Source: an uncultured Flavobacteriales bacterium (lineage in GTDB: Bacteria; Bacteroidota; Bacteroidia; Flavobacteriales_E; Vicingaceae). From it: 64,000 nt of DNA. The stretch covers positions 26,406-90,405 of the forward strand of contig CAJQON010000019.1 of NCBI GenBank assembly GCA_905479995.1, given 5' to 3'. A program made the translations under genes and the position numbers. The notes beneath the pieces were generated by a model. That model was not told where the DNA came from, did no database searches, and saw nothing but the letters and a program-made list of their open reading frames with translations. The first letter of the stretch is position 1. Each line of letters begins with the position of its first letter. Positions 13,442 to 23,561 of the stretch are shown one piece after another.

Positions 13442-13932
13442 TTTTGTTGCTTTAATTCATCTTTGGTAACGAATTTTAAAGATATGGAATTAACACAATG
13501 TCTGGTGTTTTTATCGGTAAAACCTTCTCCAGTAAAAACATGTCCTAAATGGCCGTTGCATTGTGCGCAAGTAATTTCAGTACGTCTTCCATCAGCATCA
13601 GTAACTTTTGTGACGCTACCTTCAATTTCATCATCAAAACTTGGCCAACCACAGTGCGATTCAAACTTATCTGCAGACGTATACAAAGGATTGTTACATT
13701 GCTTGCAAATGTAAAAACCTTCGGCTTTGTGGTTGGTGTATTCACCTCTAAAAGCCCATTCAGTTCCTTTGTTTATAATCACTTCTTTTTCTTCTGCGGT
13801 GAGTTTATTTAGTTTCATTTCTTTTTTTGTATCGGTTTTGTCAGTAGTTGTTTTTTTCTCTTGGGCCATAGAACAGTGTGTACTTAATACTCCAATTAAA
13901 AGGATGATAGTAACGTTAATAACTCTTATCAT
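13438..13932 (-). CDS. msrB: Peptide-methionine (R)-S-oxide reductase, apparently exported
   Basis: CKQC/CAQC zinc motifs, [18 protein letters not shown], catalytic [12 protein letters not shown]-terminal hydrophobic segment with a Cys-containing signal peptide. Confidence 0.93.
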
Positions 13933-14008
13933 GATGCAAATTTAAACAATGGTGTATTTTATTAACGAACAAACTGATTAAAAGTTGACTGCTAAATGTT
14001 AAAAAAGC

Positions 14009-14016
14009 TAAATTTG
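14009..14016 (+). promoter_or_regulatory. Bacteroidetes-type promoter (TTG at 13985-13987, 21-bp spacer, TAAATTTG)
   Basis: TTG-N21-TAAATTTG upstream of ORF 14042. Confidence 0.6.
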
Positions 14017-14041
14017 TCAGCTAAACAACAAATCTGAATTT

Positions 14042-14557
14042 ATGATTAAATATATAGCAGCAAGTTTTCTTTTGATTTTAATGGCTTGTGGAAGTTCTGA
14101 AACAAAAGAAGTAAAAGAGATTATTGAGGAGGTAAACATAGAAATTACCAAACATGGAAATGATGTTTCGGAAGAAGGAGCAATTACTCCTGTTGAGTTT
14201 TTAGCAAAATTTAAAGGACAAGATTCATTGGAAGTAAAATTATCGGCTAACGTTATTGATGTGTGTGCGAAAAAAGGATGTTGGATGAACTTAGATTTAG
14301 GAGATAAAAAGACCATGCGTGTTACCTTTTTAGATTATGGATTTTTTGTTCCTAAAGATGCTGCTGGAAAATTAGCAACCATTCAAGGTGTAGCGACAAT
14401 TGACACTACAGATGTAGCAACTTTAAAACATTATGCATCGGATGCTAATGCAACTCAAGAGGAAATTGATGCTATAACAGAACCAGAATATAATTATGCT
14501 TTTGAAGCTACGGGAGTAATTATTAAGGAGGAAATATTATCTACTATTGAGCAATAA
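14042..14557 (+). CDS. DUF4920-like lipoprotein
   Basis: Lipobox LILMACGSS; CAKKGCWMNLDLGDKKTMRVTFLDYGFFVPKDAAGK resembles the DUF4920 family. Confidence 0.78.
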   Translation: MIKYIAASFLLILMACGSSETKEVKEIIEEVNIEITKHGNDVSEEGAITPVEFLAKFKGQDSLEVKLSANVIDVCAKKGCWMNLDLGDKKTMRVTFLDYGFFVPKDAAGKLATIQGVATIDTTDVATLKHYASDANATQEEIDAITEPEYNYAFEATGVIIKEEILSTIEQ

Positions 14558-14570
14558 TTGGTTAAATATA

Positions 14571-15014
14571 ATGTTCATTTTTCTTTTTGGGAGTTTATTG
14601 TTTTCGTGTGAAAATGGTGATGCAAACATTTCTGCAGAAGAACAGGTTGAACAAGAATTACAAGTTTCTGCAATAAACCCAAATGGAGATAGTGAGTTGG
14701 CGTTGTTAATGCGAAACATGCTAAATAATACAGATTCTTTAAAGCAATTAATTGTAAATGGTGAAGGAAATATTTCGGATGAATTTATTGCTGAAATACA
14801 AAGAATACATGTGGCTATTCCAACCGACCCAACAGTAAAAACAGCTCAGTTTAGTGCTTATACCGATTTAATGATTAGTCAAGCTGAGGAATTAAAAAAC
14901 GCTTCAGACAATAAAGCTGAAGCATTTAATTCATTGGTCAATCGATGTGTTGATTGCCATCAAGAGGTGTGTCCTGGTCCTATTAAAAGGATTAAAAAAT
15001 TAACGATACATTAA
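14571..15014 (+). CDS. Small lipoprotein with single CXXCH heme-c motif
   Basis: ORF 14547..15014; likely start ATG 14571 (MFIFLFGSLLFSCENG, lipobox); NRCVDCHQEVCPGPIKRIKKL near the C-terminus. Confidence 0.7.
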   Translation: MFIFLFGSLLFSCENGDANISAEEQVEQELQVSAINPNGDSELALLMRNMLNNTDSLKQLIVNGEGNISDEFIAEIQRIHVAIPTDPTVKTAQFSAYTDLMISQAEELKNASDNKAEAFNSLVNRCVDCHQEVCPGPIKRIKKLTIH

Positions 15015-15463
15015 TCGCATAACATTTCAATGTGAGGAATATCATCTTCTAGGTACATTGCTCCAACTTGTTTAAAACCATGTTTGCCATAGTAGTTTAG
15101 TAAGTATTCTTGAGCTGAAATTCTAATGGCTTCTTTTCCATATTGGTTTTCAATAAATTTAAACGTTTCTATCATCATTTGATCGGCAATGCCTTTTCCT
15201 CGCGCTTCTTTTTTAATGGCTACTCTTCCAATAGAAATTTCATCGTAAGAAACTCCTTTAGGTAAAACTCGGCTCACGGCAATGATAGTCCCGTTTTCGT
15301 TTCGTCCAAAAAGATGGTAAGATAATCTATCTTTTTCATCAACTTCTTGATAAGGACAATCTTGTTCTACTACAAATATTTCTGTTCTTAAATACAGTAA
15401 CTCAAAATATTCGTTGGCTGTTAAGTCTTTAAAATGTTTGGTTTCCCATGTTATTTTCTCCAT
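15011..15463 (-). CDS. GNAT family N-acetyltransferase (ElaA-like)
   Basis: LYLRTEIFVVEQDCPYQEVDEKD...SIGRVAIKKEARGKGIADQMM. Confidence 0.88.
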   Translation of the reverse strand: MEKITWETKHFKDLTANEYFELLYLRTEIFVVEQDCPYQEVDEKDRLSYHLFGRNENGTIIAVSRVLPKGVSYDEISIGRVAIKKEARGKGIADQMMIETFKFIENQYGKEAIRISAQEYLLNYYGKHGFKQVGAMYLEDDIPHIEMLCD

Positions 15464-17355
15464 TCCAATAGGTTGTCTTTGTTGCTAATTAGTTTATTGT
15501 TTTCCAATAACCATTGAATTACTTTAATGGTTTTGTCTTCTCTTATGTTGTCAATTTTATTTACCAATTGAGTCATTGGTAAAGGTTCTTTGCCAACTAT
15601 TTTTTTAATTTGATCAGATACGCTACTAAATTCCAAGTCGCTCAAATCGAGTTTGTTTCTTTCCAAGCAAACATCACAAACTCCACATCTATATATATCT
15701 TCTTCACCAAAATAATTGAGTAAAATTTCACTTCTACATTTGTGTTTGGTACCCGAATAAAAAATGACACTCTCCATTTTTTTTATAGCAATTTCTCTTC
15801 TGTCGTGGTAATGTTGAGGTGATATTCTTACATTTTCTATGGCAAGTCGTTCGGTAAGGTAAGTTAATTGAGGGTCTCTAGTTTGGGGTAGGTAACTAAT
15901 TACTTCTAATTTGTTTAAATAGTTCAACATTTGCACAACTTTGTCTTTGCTAATCTTTAGTCTTTTGGCCAATTCAAACTCGTCAATTTTCACAAAATTC
16001 TCAAAAGGAGCTTGGTAAGACCTTAAAATTGTTTTAATGAATAAATCGAATTTTTTATTTTTTACTTGAAAAACATAGAGGTCTTCTTTTTGAATTTCAA
16101 ATTTTATTCGAGAAGGATTGTGAGTAGTTTCTGATAGGTAGAGATAGCCCTCTTTTTCTAAAAATTTAATACAGTTAAATACTGTGAATACAGGTAAGTT
16201 ATAGCGTTGGCCAAATTCAATAATATTAAAATTATAGCTTTCATTAAATGCGCTTCCTACTGGTATTTGGTAAAAATTAGCAAGCGCCTGATAAACTTGT
16301 TTAATGGTTTTTATTTCAGGGAAACTACTTACTATTCGTTTTTCCAACTCTGTTCTATCTGCATTTTCAACCAATAAAACTGCATAAGCTTTTTCCTCAT
16401 CTCTACCAGCTCTTCCTGCTTCCTGAAAGTAGGCTTCTAAGGAGTCTGGCAAATCCATGTGGACAACAGTTCGCACATCGGGTTTGTCTATTCCCATTCC
16501 AAAAGCATTGGTAGACACAATAACTCGAGTTATATTATTGATCCAATTGTACTGTTTTGAGTTCCGTTCTTCGTGTGTTAATCCTGCATGATAATAGTCG
16601 GCACTAATTCCATTCTTCAATAAAAAACTAGCTACTTCTTTGGTTCGTTTTCGACTTCTTACATAGACTACTGAAGTGCCGGAAATGTTATTGAGTATTT
16701 TCAATAGTTTACCAGACTTATCTTCTTCGTTTAAAACCGCATAGGCTAAGTTTTTTCGTTCAAAGCTTTTTTGTAAAACATGTTCAGTTTTAAATTTTAG
16801 TTGTTTTTGAATGTCTATAACAACATTTGGAGTTGCTGTGGCGGTTAGCGCTAAAAAAGGAACGTCTGGTTTTAATTCTTTTAATTGGGCAATGTTTAAA
16901 TAAGCAGGTCTAAAATCATATCCCCACTGCGATACACAGTGTGATTCATCAACTGCTATTAGATTTACATTCATTTTTTTAAAACGCTCTCTAAAAAGTT
17001 CGGTTGTTATTCTTTCTGGCGAAACATATAAAAACTTAATGTTTCCGTAAACACAGTTGTCTAGTGTAATATCAATTTCGCGTTTCGTCATTCCCGAATA
17101 AATGGCAACTGCTTTAATGTCTCTTTTAATCAGATTGTCAACTTGATCTTTCATTAAAGCAATAAGTGGGGAAACAACTATGCATATTCCCTCCATTGCT
17201 ATGGCGGGTACCTGAAAACAAAGAGATTTTCCACCTCCAGTTGGCAGTAAAGCCAAGGTGTCTTTCCCCGAAATAGAAGCATTAATAATGTCTTCTTGTA
17301 ACGGTCGAAAAGTGGAATAACCCCAATATTTTAGTAGAATTTTATGGATGTCCAT
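15451..17355 (-). CDS. recQ: ATP-dependent DNA helicase RecQ
   Basis: LLPTGGGKSLCFQVPA (Walker A), DESHCVSQWGYDFRPAY, IVSTNAFGMGIDKPDVR, YFQEAGRAGRD, RQC zinc Cys cluster CRSEILLNYFG...CGVCDVC. Confidence 0.96.
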   Translation of the reverse strand: MDIHKILLKYWGYSTFRPLQEDIINASISGKDTLALLPTGGGKSLCFQVPAIAMEGICIVVSPLIALMKDQVDNLIKRDIKAVAIYSGMTKREIDITLDNCVYGNIKFLYVSPERITTELFRERFKKMNVNLIAVDESHCVSQWGYDFRPAYLNIAQLKELKPDVPFLALTATATPNVVIDIQKQLKFKTEHVLQKSFERKNLAYAVLNEEDKSGKLLKILNNISGTSVVYVRSRKRTKEVASFLLKNGISADYYHAGLTHEERNSKQYNWINNITRVIVSTNAFGMGIDKPDVRTVVHMDLPDSLEAYFQEAGRAGRDEEKAYAVLLVENADRTELEKRIVSSFPEIKTIKQVYQALANFYQIPVGSAFNESYNFNIIEFGQRYNLPVFTVFNCIKFLEKEGYLYLSETTHNPSRIKFEIQKEDLYVFQVKNKKFDLFIKTILRSYQAPFENFVKIDEFELAKRLKISKDKVVQMLNYLNKLEVISYLPQTRDPQLTYLTERLAIENVRISPQHYHDRREIAIKKMESVIFYSGTKHKCRSEILLNYFGEEDIYRCGVCDVCLERNKLDLSDLEFSSVSDQIKKIVGKEPLPMTQLVNKIDNIREDKTIKVIQWLLENNKLISNKDNLLEWRK

Positions 17356-17455
17356 GGTTAACTAATCTGCAGATAGTTAAAATTACAATTTTAACCTTAC
17401 TTAATTGCCTAAGCATTTAATTACTCAATTAGTTTTTATAATTTTACATGTACAG

Positions 17456-18481
17456 ATGAATACATTTACAGCATTTATAAAATTAATTAGATTACCGAAC
17501 TTATTAATTGTAGCATTAACTCAATATGTAATGAGGTATGCTATTATTAATGGTATACTAATGTCTATTCCTAATGGAATTGAAATTGAGTTGTTGATGA
17601 GCGATTTAGATTTTTTTCTATTGAGTTTATCTACCGTTATGATTGCTGCAGCTGGTTATATTATTAATGATTATTTTGATGTTAAAGTAGATCGGGTAAA
17701 TCGTCCAGGAACCATAATTGTTGGGAAATACATTAAACGGAGAATAGCAATGGGAGCTCATATTGTGATTAGTTCTATTGCTGTATTAATTGGAGGTTAT
17801 TTGGCGTATCAGTTAGGGAATTACAAATTAGTATCAATTCAAGTTTTGTCGGTTGGAGCATTGTGGTATTATTCTACAGTATTTAAAAAACAAGTTTTGG
17901 TAGGCAATGTTATTGTGGCTTTATTAGCGGCTATGGTTCCTTTTGTGGCAGGATTATATGAGTTGATATTACAACATGCTAGTGTAGATTCGACTGTGAA
18001 TAGTTTGTTGTTTCAAATAGGATCAAACGCTTCTTTTGAAGAGGTTAGGTTTGATTTTTTACAGGTGTTAAGTAATTGTATGGTCTGGATATTGGGCTTT
18101 GCTCTCTTTGCTTTTTTGAGTACAATGGTGAGAGAAATTATTAAGGACATTGAAGATTATGAAGGAGACAAAAAGTATTATAGCAATACTTTGGTGGTTG
18201 TTTATGGAAAGAGAGTTGCGGCAATTGTTGCTCAAGTATTTGGAGTGATTATGATAGCGTTAATTGGGTATTTACAATATCAGCAACTAATGAATAAAGA
18301 TATGGGTTCTTTTATGTACTTCTTGTTTACTGTTCAATTGCCAATGGCTTATGTGGTATATAAGTTACAAACGGATACTCAAAAAGAAGATTTTTCCAAA
18401 CTAAGTAAATATACCAAGCTAATTATGCTTTCGGGAATAGTGTATTCCTTGTACTTTTATTATACTACTATCAATGCTTAG
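17456..18481 (+). CDS. UbiA-family prenyltransferase (geranylgeranylglycerol-phosphate geranylgeranyltransferase-like)
   Basis: IINDYFDVKVDRVNRPGT and EIIKDIEDYEGDKKYYSNTL Asp-rich motifs; multiple TM segments. Longer ORF starts at 17405. Confidence 0.9.
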   Translation: MNTFTAFIKLIRLPNLLIVALTQYVMRYAIINGILMSIPNGIEIELLMSDLDFFLLSLSTVMIAAAGYIINDYFDVKVDRVNRPGTIIVGKYIKRRIAMGAHIVISSIAVLIGGYLAYQLGNYKLVSIQVLSVGALWYYSTVFKKQVLVGNVIVALLAAMVPFVAGLYELILQHASVDSTVNSLLFQIGSNASFEEVRFDFLQVLSNCMVWILGFALFAFLSTMVREIIKDIEDYEGDKKYYSNTLVVVYGKRVAAIVAQVFGVIMIALIGYLQYQQLMNKDMGSFMYFLFTVQLPMAYVVYKLQTDTQKEDFSKLSKYTKLIMLSGIVYSLYFYYTTINA

Positions 18482-19049
18482 TAAATCCAGTAAAAATGTC
18501 ATACTTGCATCTAAATCACCTAGAAGACAAGAGCTACTCAAGGAATTAGTGCCTACTTTTGAAATTAGAACAAAAGACGTAGAAGAAATTTATCCTCCTG
18601 ATTTAAAAAAAGAACAAGTAGCAATATTTTTGAGTGAACTTAAAGCTGAAGCCTTTAAAGAAGAACTAAAACCAAACGATTTAATTATTACTTCTGACAC
18701 CATTGTTTGTTTGGAAGATAGAATTATTGGTAAACCTAAAGATAGAGAAGATGCTTTTCACATGCTAAGTGATTTATCCGGAAACATGCATGAAGTGGTA
18801 ACTGCTGTAACGTTAATGTCTACTGACAAAACCGTTACGTTTTATGATGTAACAGAAGTTTACTTTAAGGTGTTGTCCAATTATGAAATAGATTATTACA
18901 TTAATAATTATGAGCCTTATGATAAGGCTGGGAGTTATGGTGTTCAGGAGTGGATTGGTTACATTGCCATAGAAAAAATGGTAGGTTCATATTACAATGT
19001 AATGGGATTACCAGTTAAAAAATTGTATGAGGCTTTAGAGGAGTTTTAG
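18474..19049 (+). CDS. maf: Maf-like nucleotide pyrophosphatase
   Basis: VILASKSPRRQELLKEL; SDTIVCLEDRIIGKPKDREDAFHML; DKAGSYGVQEW. Confidence 0.95.
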   Translation: MLSKSSKNVILASKSPRRQELLKELVPTFEIRTKDVEEIYPPDLKKEQVAIFLSELKAEAFKEELKPNDLIITSDTIVCLEDRIIGKPKDREDAFHMLSDLSGNMHEVVTAVTLMSTDKTVTFYDVTEVYFKVLSNYEIDYYINNYEPYDKAGSYGVQEWIGYIAIEKMVGSYYNVMGLPVKKLYEALEEF

Positions 19050-20077
19050 TTTCCTTGAGTGGTTGTACGAAGAATATGTGCTTTACCCTCTTTCGGATAA
19101 GAATTTTGATTGCCAGCTGCGATTATGGTATAATTATCAATGATGTATAGTGTGTGTAAAGGCATGAAATCACATGTGTAGTTAACACTCCAGTTAACAC
19201 CACCATCATTAGTTTTTAATATTTCACCTTTAATTGAGGCCGAAGGATTATTGTTTGATAATACTGCAAACCCAGTTTGTGAGTTAATAAATTTAATGTC
19301 ATTGATTTTAAAATTATTTGACGAATACATTAGAGACCAATTTTGTCCTAGGTCCGATGTTTTAAGAATACCATCTTTACTAGCAGCCATTATAGTATTC
19401 TGATTAATAATATCAACGGCATATATCTGATTGAGTGTGTGATTATATATTGTATCCCAAGTTGTCCATAAATTGGTCGTTTTGGTTATCATTCCACCTT
19501 GACCACCTGATATAATATAATTGCTATCTATTGCTGAAAAATCCCCATAAGAGCCAGTATTAGGTAGACTATTCCATGTATTCCCTCCGTCATGTGAAAT
19601 GTCAAATCCAATTATGATATGATTTGAATCAATAATAATAGAGGAAGAACCTCCGTTAATACTGATCATGTTCCAAGTCTGTCCACCATCATTAGTTTCT
19701 TGCACAGCTGGACCACCACAAGAATAAGAAACAAGCCCTTTGTTTATATTAATAAAGTCTATTGTACTTGGAAAACTAGGAAAACCGCATCCAAAGCCCT
19801 TAAAGTATGACCAGGTTTCGCCTCCGTTAGTTGTTTTATAAACAAAATTTGAGGCATCAAAATATTGCCAATAACCACATAAATAACCTGTGTTGTTATC
19901 AATAAAAGTGATATCTGTTATTTCCGAGTTGATAAAGGAATAGCCTCCAATTTCACTAGAAAGTGAATTTATAGGTACTTTATTCCAATTAGTAGAAAAT
20001 AGCCTGCCATCCTCCTTGTCCTTTTTACATCCAAAGAATAAAGTAGTAATAATGAGTAAGATGAGATAGCGTTTCAC
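19046..20077 (-). CDS. YCF48/BNR-repeat (photosystem stability factor-like) lipoprotein
   Basis: Lipobox LFFGCKKD; repeated TTNGGETWSYF, TNDGGQTWN, SHDGGNTWN, KTSDLGQNWS, KTNDGGVNWS. Confidence 0.85.
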   Translation of the reverse strand: MKRYLILLIITTLFFGCKKDKEDGRLFSTNWNKVPINSLSSEIGGYSFINSEITDITFIDNNTGYLCGYWQYFDASNFVYKTTNGGETWSYFKGFGCGFPSFPSTIDFININKGLVSYSCGGPAVQETNDGGQTWNMISINGGSSSIIIDSNHIIIGFDISHDGGNTWNSLPNTGSYGDFSAIDSNYIISGGQGGMITKTTNLWTTWDTIYNHTLNQIYAVDIINQNTIMAASKDGILKTSDLGQNWSLMYSSNNFKINDIKFINSQTGFAVLSNNNPSASIKGEILKTNDGGVNWSVNYTCDFMPLHTLYIIDNYTIIAAGNQNSYPKEGKAHILRTTTQGN

Positions 20078-20302
20078 ATGACTAAAGTAACAAAATTTTA
20101 GTAGAAACTTTTCCTTTTGAATTGAATTAAAAGAAGATTCGGCTTAGGCTTTTAATAACTTGTACTGTATTGATTTGTAGTGTTTTGAAGTGTAGTTTAG
20201 ATATGATAAAGGTTAGGTTGAGGTATAGTTTAGATGTGTATTAAGATATAGGAGTAGACTCAGTTTATGTTTGTTTTTGAATTAATCACAAGATCGAAAA
20301 TT

Positions 20303-20742
20303 ATGAAGTTATCGGAAATTTTATCAGGATTGAAGCTATGCATTCTCATGCTAATTTTTACATCAGCCGAAGCAACAAATTATTATTGGGTAGGAGGTTC
20401 AGGAAACTGGACTGATTTTTCTACACATTGGGCAACAACTTCAGGTGGTGGAACTTTTCATACTCAGGTTCCAACCCCAAATGATAACGTTTATTTTGAC
20501 GGAAACTCGTTTACAGGAAGTGGACAAACTGTTACCCTTGATAATACTTTAATTGAGTGTAAAGATATGGATTGGACTGGAGCAACTGGAAGTCCGAATT
20601 TGGCTGGTTCCTCTTCTAATGTTCCTAAAATATTTGGTTCATTTACATTAATATCTGCCATGAACATTTCCTATCCAGGAGAAATTTACTTTTCATCTAC
20701 ATCGACAGGGAATACAATCACTACAGCAGGACAATTGTTTAA
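20303..20742 (+). pseudogene. 5' fragment of a large secreted Bacteroidota surface protein (truncated)
   Basis: ATNYYWVGGSGNWTDFSTHWATTSGGG...PNDNVYFDGNSFTGSGQTVTLDNT...GNTITTAGQLFN is an N-terminal module of large secreted proteins; the reading becomes non-repetitive and stops shortly after about 20742, where it meets an opposite-strand gene 5' end. Confidence 0.65.
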
Positions 20743-20859
20743 TGAAGATCTTCGAAGTAATTGTTCTAGGCTATCAATTTCGTTTGAAGCAATGCTTGAA
20801 TTACTTATTGTAATAAAAACAAATAGGGATATAATTTGTAGTAGATAAGGATGTTTCAT
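20742..20859 (-). pseudogene. 5' fragment of an exported TPR regulator/sensor-like gene (truncated)
   Basis: From ATG at 20857-20859: MKHPYLLQIISLFVFITISNSSIASNEIDSLEQLLRRS, a signal peptide followed by the IDSLEQLL start seen in TPR sensor proteins. Downstream sequence reads antisense through the plus-strand fragment. Breakpoint approximate. Confidence 0.55.
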
Positions 20860-20910
20860 TCTCATAGTAGTAGCTAGTGAAGTTACCATTTTTTCGAAAG
20901 AAAATCAAGT

Positions 20911-22062
20911 TTAATAAATAGCTTTTACTAAGTCTCTTAAGTTGTATTGAGAAGCCATCACTTCACCATAAGCACCAGCTGAATGAATGGCTACTAAATC
21001 TCCTCTTTTTGTTTCGGGGAGTAGTAATGATTTTGCAAAACAATCTGAAGATTCGCATATTGGACCTACTACATCATAACGTTTTAATTCTTGAGAGTTA
21101 CTTGTTAAGTTTTCGATAGAATGAGTGGCTTGATAGAGTGCAGGTCTAAGCAATTCAGTCATTCCAGCGTCTACAATTGCAAAATCAGTATTTACACCAT
21201 TTTTAACATAAAGTACTTTGCTAATTAACGTTCCGCATTGTCCTACCACAGATCTTCCCAATTCAAAATGCAATTGTTGTTGAGGTCTAAGCGCTATAAA
21301 GTCATTAAATATTTTAAAGAATTTCTTAAAATCTGGAATGGGGTTTTCTTTTGGGTTTTCATAATCAATTCCTAAACCACCGCCAACATTAATGTGATCT
21401 ACAATAATTTTATGTTCATAAAACCATTCTTGTATTTCGTTTACACGAAGGCATAGTCCTTTAAATGCACTTAAATCAGTTATTTGAGAACCAATGTGAA
21501 AATGTAATCCAATTAACTTTATATGATCAAGTTGTTCAAGAGTTTTAAGGATGTCTTCAAATTCCCAACGGTTAATTCCAAATTTATTTTCTTCTAATCC
21601 GGTAGTAATGTAATGGTGTGTATTGGCATTTACATTCGGATTTATTCTTAGCGCAATTTGAGCCACTTTTCCTTTCTTTTCTGCCAATTCATTAATTACT
21701 TCAAGCTCTGGAATAGATTCGCAATTGAAACAAAAAATGTCGTTTTCAAGTGCAATGTTAATTTCATCATCTGTTTTTCCAACACCTGCAAAAACTATTT
21801 TATCAGCAGAAAAATTACATTCAACTGCTCGTTTTACTTCATTTCCTCCAACACAATCAGCGCCAAAACCGTGACTTTCTATTAGCGCTAATATTTTATG
21901 ATTTGAGTTTGCTTTTAGTGCATAGTGCACATGGTAATTATAAGCACTCGAAGCTTCTTTAATTGCTTCCAATGTGTTTTCTAGCAACTCCAAATTATAA
22001 TAGTAAAATGGAGTAGGAGTGTCGTTAAATTTTGTAATAAGTTCAGTGCTAAACATTTTCAA
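20911..22062 (-). CDS. lysA: Diaminopimelate decarboxylase
   Basis: FHYALKANSNHKILALI PLP-Lys motif (YHVHYALKANSN), HFHIGSQI, NVGGGLGIDY, GPICESSDCFAK, GAYGEVMASQYN. Confidence 0.95.
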   Translation of the reverse strand: MKMFSTELITKFNDTPTPFYYYNLELLENTLEAIKEASSAYNYHVHYALKANSNHKILALIESHGFGADCVGGNEVKRAVECNFSADKIVFAGVGKTDDEINIALENDIFCFNCESIPELEVINELAEKKGKVAQIALRINPNVNANTHHYITTGLEENKFGINRWEFEDILKTLEQLDHIKLIGLHFHIGSQITDLSAFKGLCLRVNEIQEWFYEHKIIVDHINVGGGLGIDYENPKENPIPDFKKFFKIFNDFIALRPQQQLHFELGRSVVGQCGTLISKVLYVKNGVNTDFAIVDAGMTELLRPALYQATHSIENLTSNSQELKRYDVVGPICESSDCFAKSLLLPETKRGDLVAIHSAGAYGEVMASQYNLRDLVKAIY

Positions 22063-23368
22063 AAAGGTTTTTGTTTAACGTAACTAATGCCTCTTTTTTG
22101 TCAGATGTATTGACTAAAAGAGATACATTGTGTCTGCTTCCTCCGTAAGAAATCATTCTTATGGATATGTTTTCTAATGCGCTAAATACTTTTAAGGCGT
22201 AACCTTTACTTTCGGCAATAAAATTACCCACAACGCAAATTATAGATAAATCAGTATCGACTTCTACGGTTCCATATTTTTTCAACTCTTCCACAATTTC
22301 AGTTAAGAATTTTGTATCATCTATAGTAACAGAAACAGCCACTTCAGAAGTGGTAATCATGTCAATAGAAGTTTTGTAAGTTTCAAATATCTCAAAGACT
22401 TTACGCATAAAACCGTGCGCCAATAACATACGTCCACTTTTAATTTTAATGGCAGTAATATTATCTTTTGCTGCAATGGCTTTTATTCCTTCGTTGTTAG
22501 ATTTACTGCTCACTAAAGTTCCTTCTGCTTCGGGCTGCATGGTGTTTTTTAAGCGTACTGGAATGTTGGCAATTTTTGCAGGCTGAATACTTGCGGGATG
22601 CAATATTTTTGCTCCAAAATAGGCCAACTCAGCTGCTTCATCAAAAGATAGGAAAGCAAGTGGTTTAGTGTTTTCTACATAGCGCGGATCGTTATTGTGC
22701 ATTCCATCAATGTCCGTCCAAATTTGTATTTCATCAGAATCGGTACCAACTCCTATTAAAGAAGCTGAATAATCGCTTCCTCCTCGATGAAGGTTGTCAA
22801 TTTCTCCAAAGCTGTTTCTACAGATATAGCCTTGAGTTATAAAATTGCTGTTAGTAGGATTGTTGGCAATTTCTCGTTTAATGTTTTCTTTAATGTAAAA
22901 AATATCGGGTTCACCATCTTTATCAGTTCGCATAAAATTTAATGCAGGCACCAATACCGAATCTTGGTTTTGTTCGCTTAAATAATAATGCATTAAGGCA
23001 GTAGATAGCAATTCTCCTTGGGCCAATATTGCTTTTTCTTCAAACAAAGTAAACATATCTTGCGTGAAGGATTTGATGTAATTAAAGTGCGAAAGAATAA
23101 GGTCTTTCCCTTTTTCTAGGTATTCAGCTGAACTAAATAAGTCTTTAACCACTTCATAGTAGTTTTTTTCTAAAGCAATAATAGCTTCGTTGGCACTGTC
23201 GTGGTTTTTTTTGTACAAATAACCCGCAATTTCAACTAAACTATTTGTGGTTCCCGACATGGCCGAAAGCACTACGATCTTTTGTTCTTTGTTGTTAATT
23301 AGTTCAGCAACGTTTTTAATCCGTTGAGCTGAACCTACTGATGTTCCTCCAAATTTTAATACTAACAT
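22049..23368 (-). CDS. Aspartate kinase
   Basis: MLVLKFGGTSVGSAQRIKNV (ORF start 23392, likely ATG 23368); FITQGYICRNSFGEIDNLHRGGSDYSASLIG; ACT-like C-terminus. Confidence 0.94.
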   Translation of the reverse strand: MLVLKFGGTSVGSAQRIKNVAELINNKEQKIVVLSAMSGTTNSLVEIAGYLYKKNHDSANEAIIALEKNYYEVVKDLFSSAEYLEKGKDLILSHFNYIKSFTQDMFTLFEEKAILAQGELLSTALMHYYLSEQNQDSVLVPALNFMRTDKDGEPDIFYIKENIKREIANNPTNSNFITQGYICRNSFGEIDNLHRGGSDYSASLIGVGTDSDEIQIWTDIDGMHNNDPRYVENTKPLAFLSFDEAAELAYFGAKILHPASIQPAKIANIPVRLKNTMQPEAEGTLVSSKSNNEGIKAIAAKDNITAIKIKSGRMLLAHGFMRKVFEIFETYKTSIDMITTSEVAVSVTIDDTKFLTEIVEELKKYGTVEVDTDLSIICVVGNFIAESKGYALKVFSALENISIRMISYGGSRHNVSLLVNTSDKKEALVTLNKNLFENV

Positions 23369-23533
23369 GTCTTTATAAATTACAGTTTGCAATATTAACT
23401 AAAATTCATCTGTTATATATTTAAAAAAATGTTATATTTTTAAAATAAACGAAGTTGAGTTAGTTTGTTAAATTAAACTTTTCCAACAATATCGAGTTAA
23501 CAATTATTATGATAAATATCCTATTAATAATAT

Positions 23534-23541
23534 TAATTTTG
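23534..23541 (+). promoter_or_regulatory. TAATTTTG -7 element upstream of gldF
   Basis: Matches TAnnTTTG, 20 bp before the gldF ATG. Confidence 0.5.
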
Positions 23542-23561
23542 GACATTGCGTTAAATAGATT

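Noticed and set aside
20911-23368. lysA and aspartokinase considered as a bifunctional fusion
   Set aside because: The genes overlap by 14 nt but are in separate frames with their own start and stop; ordinary translational coupling.
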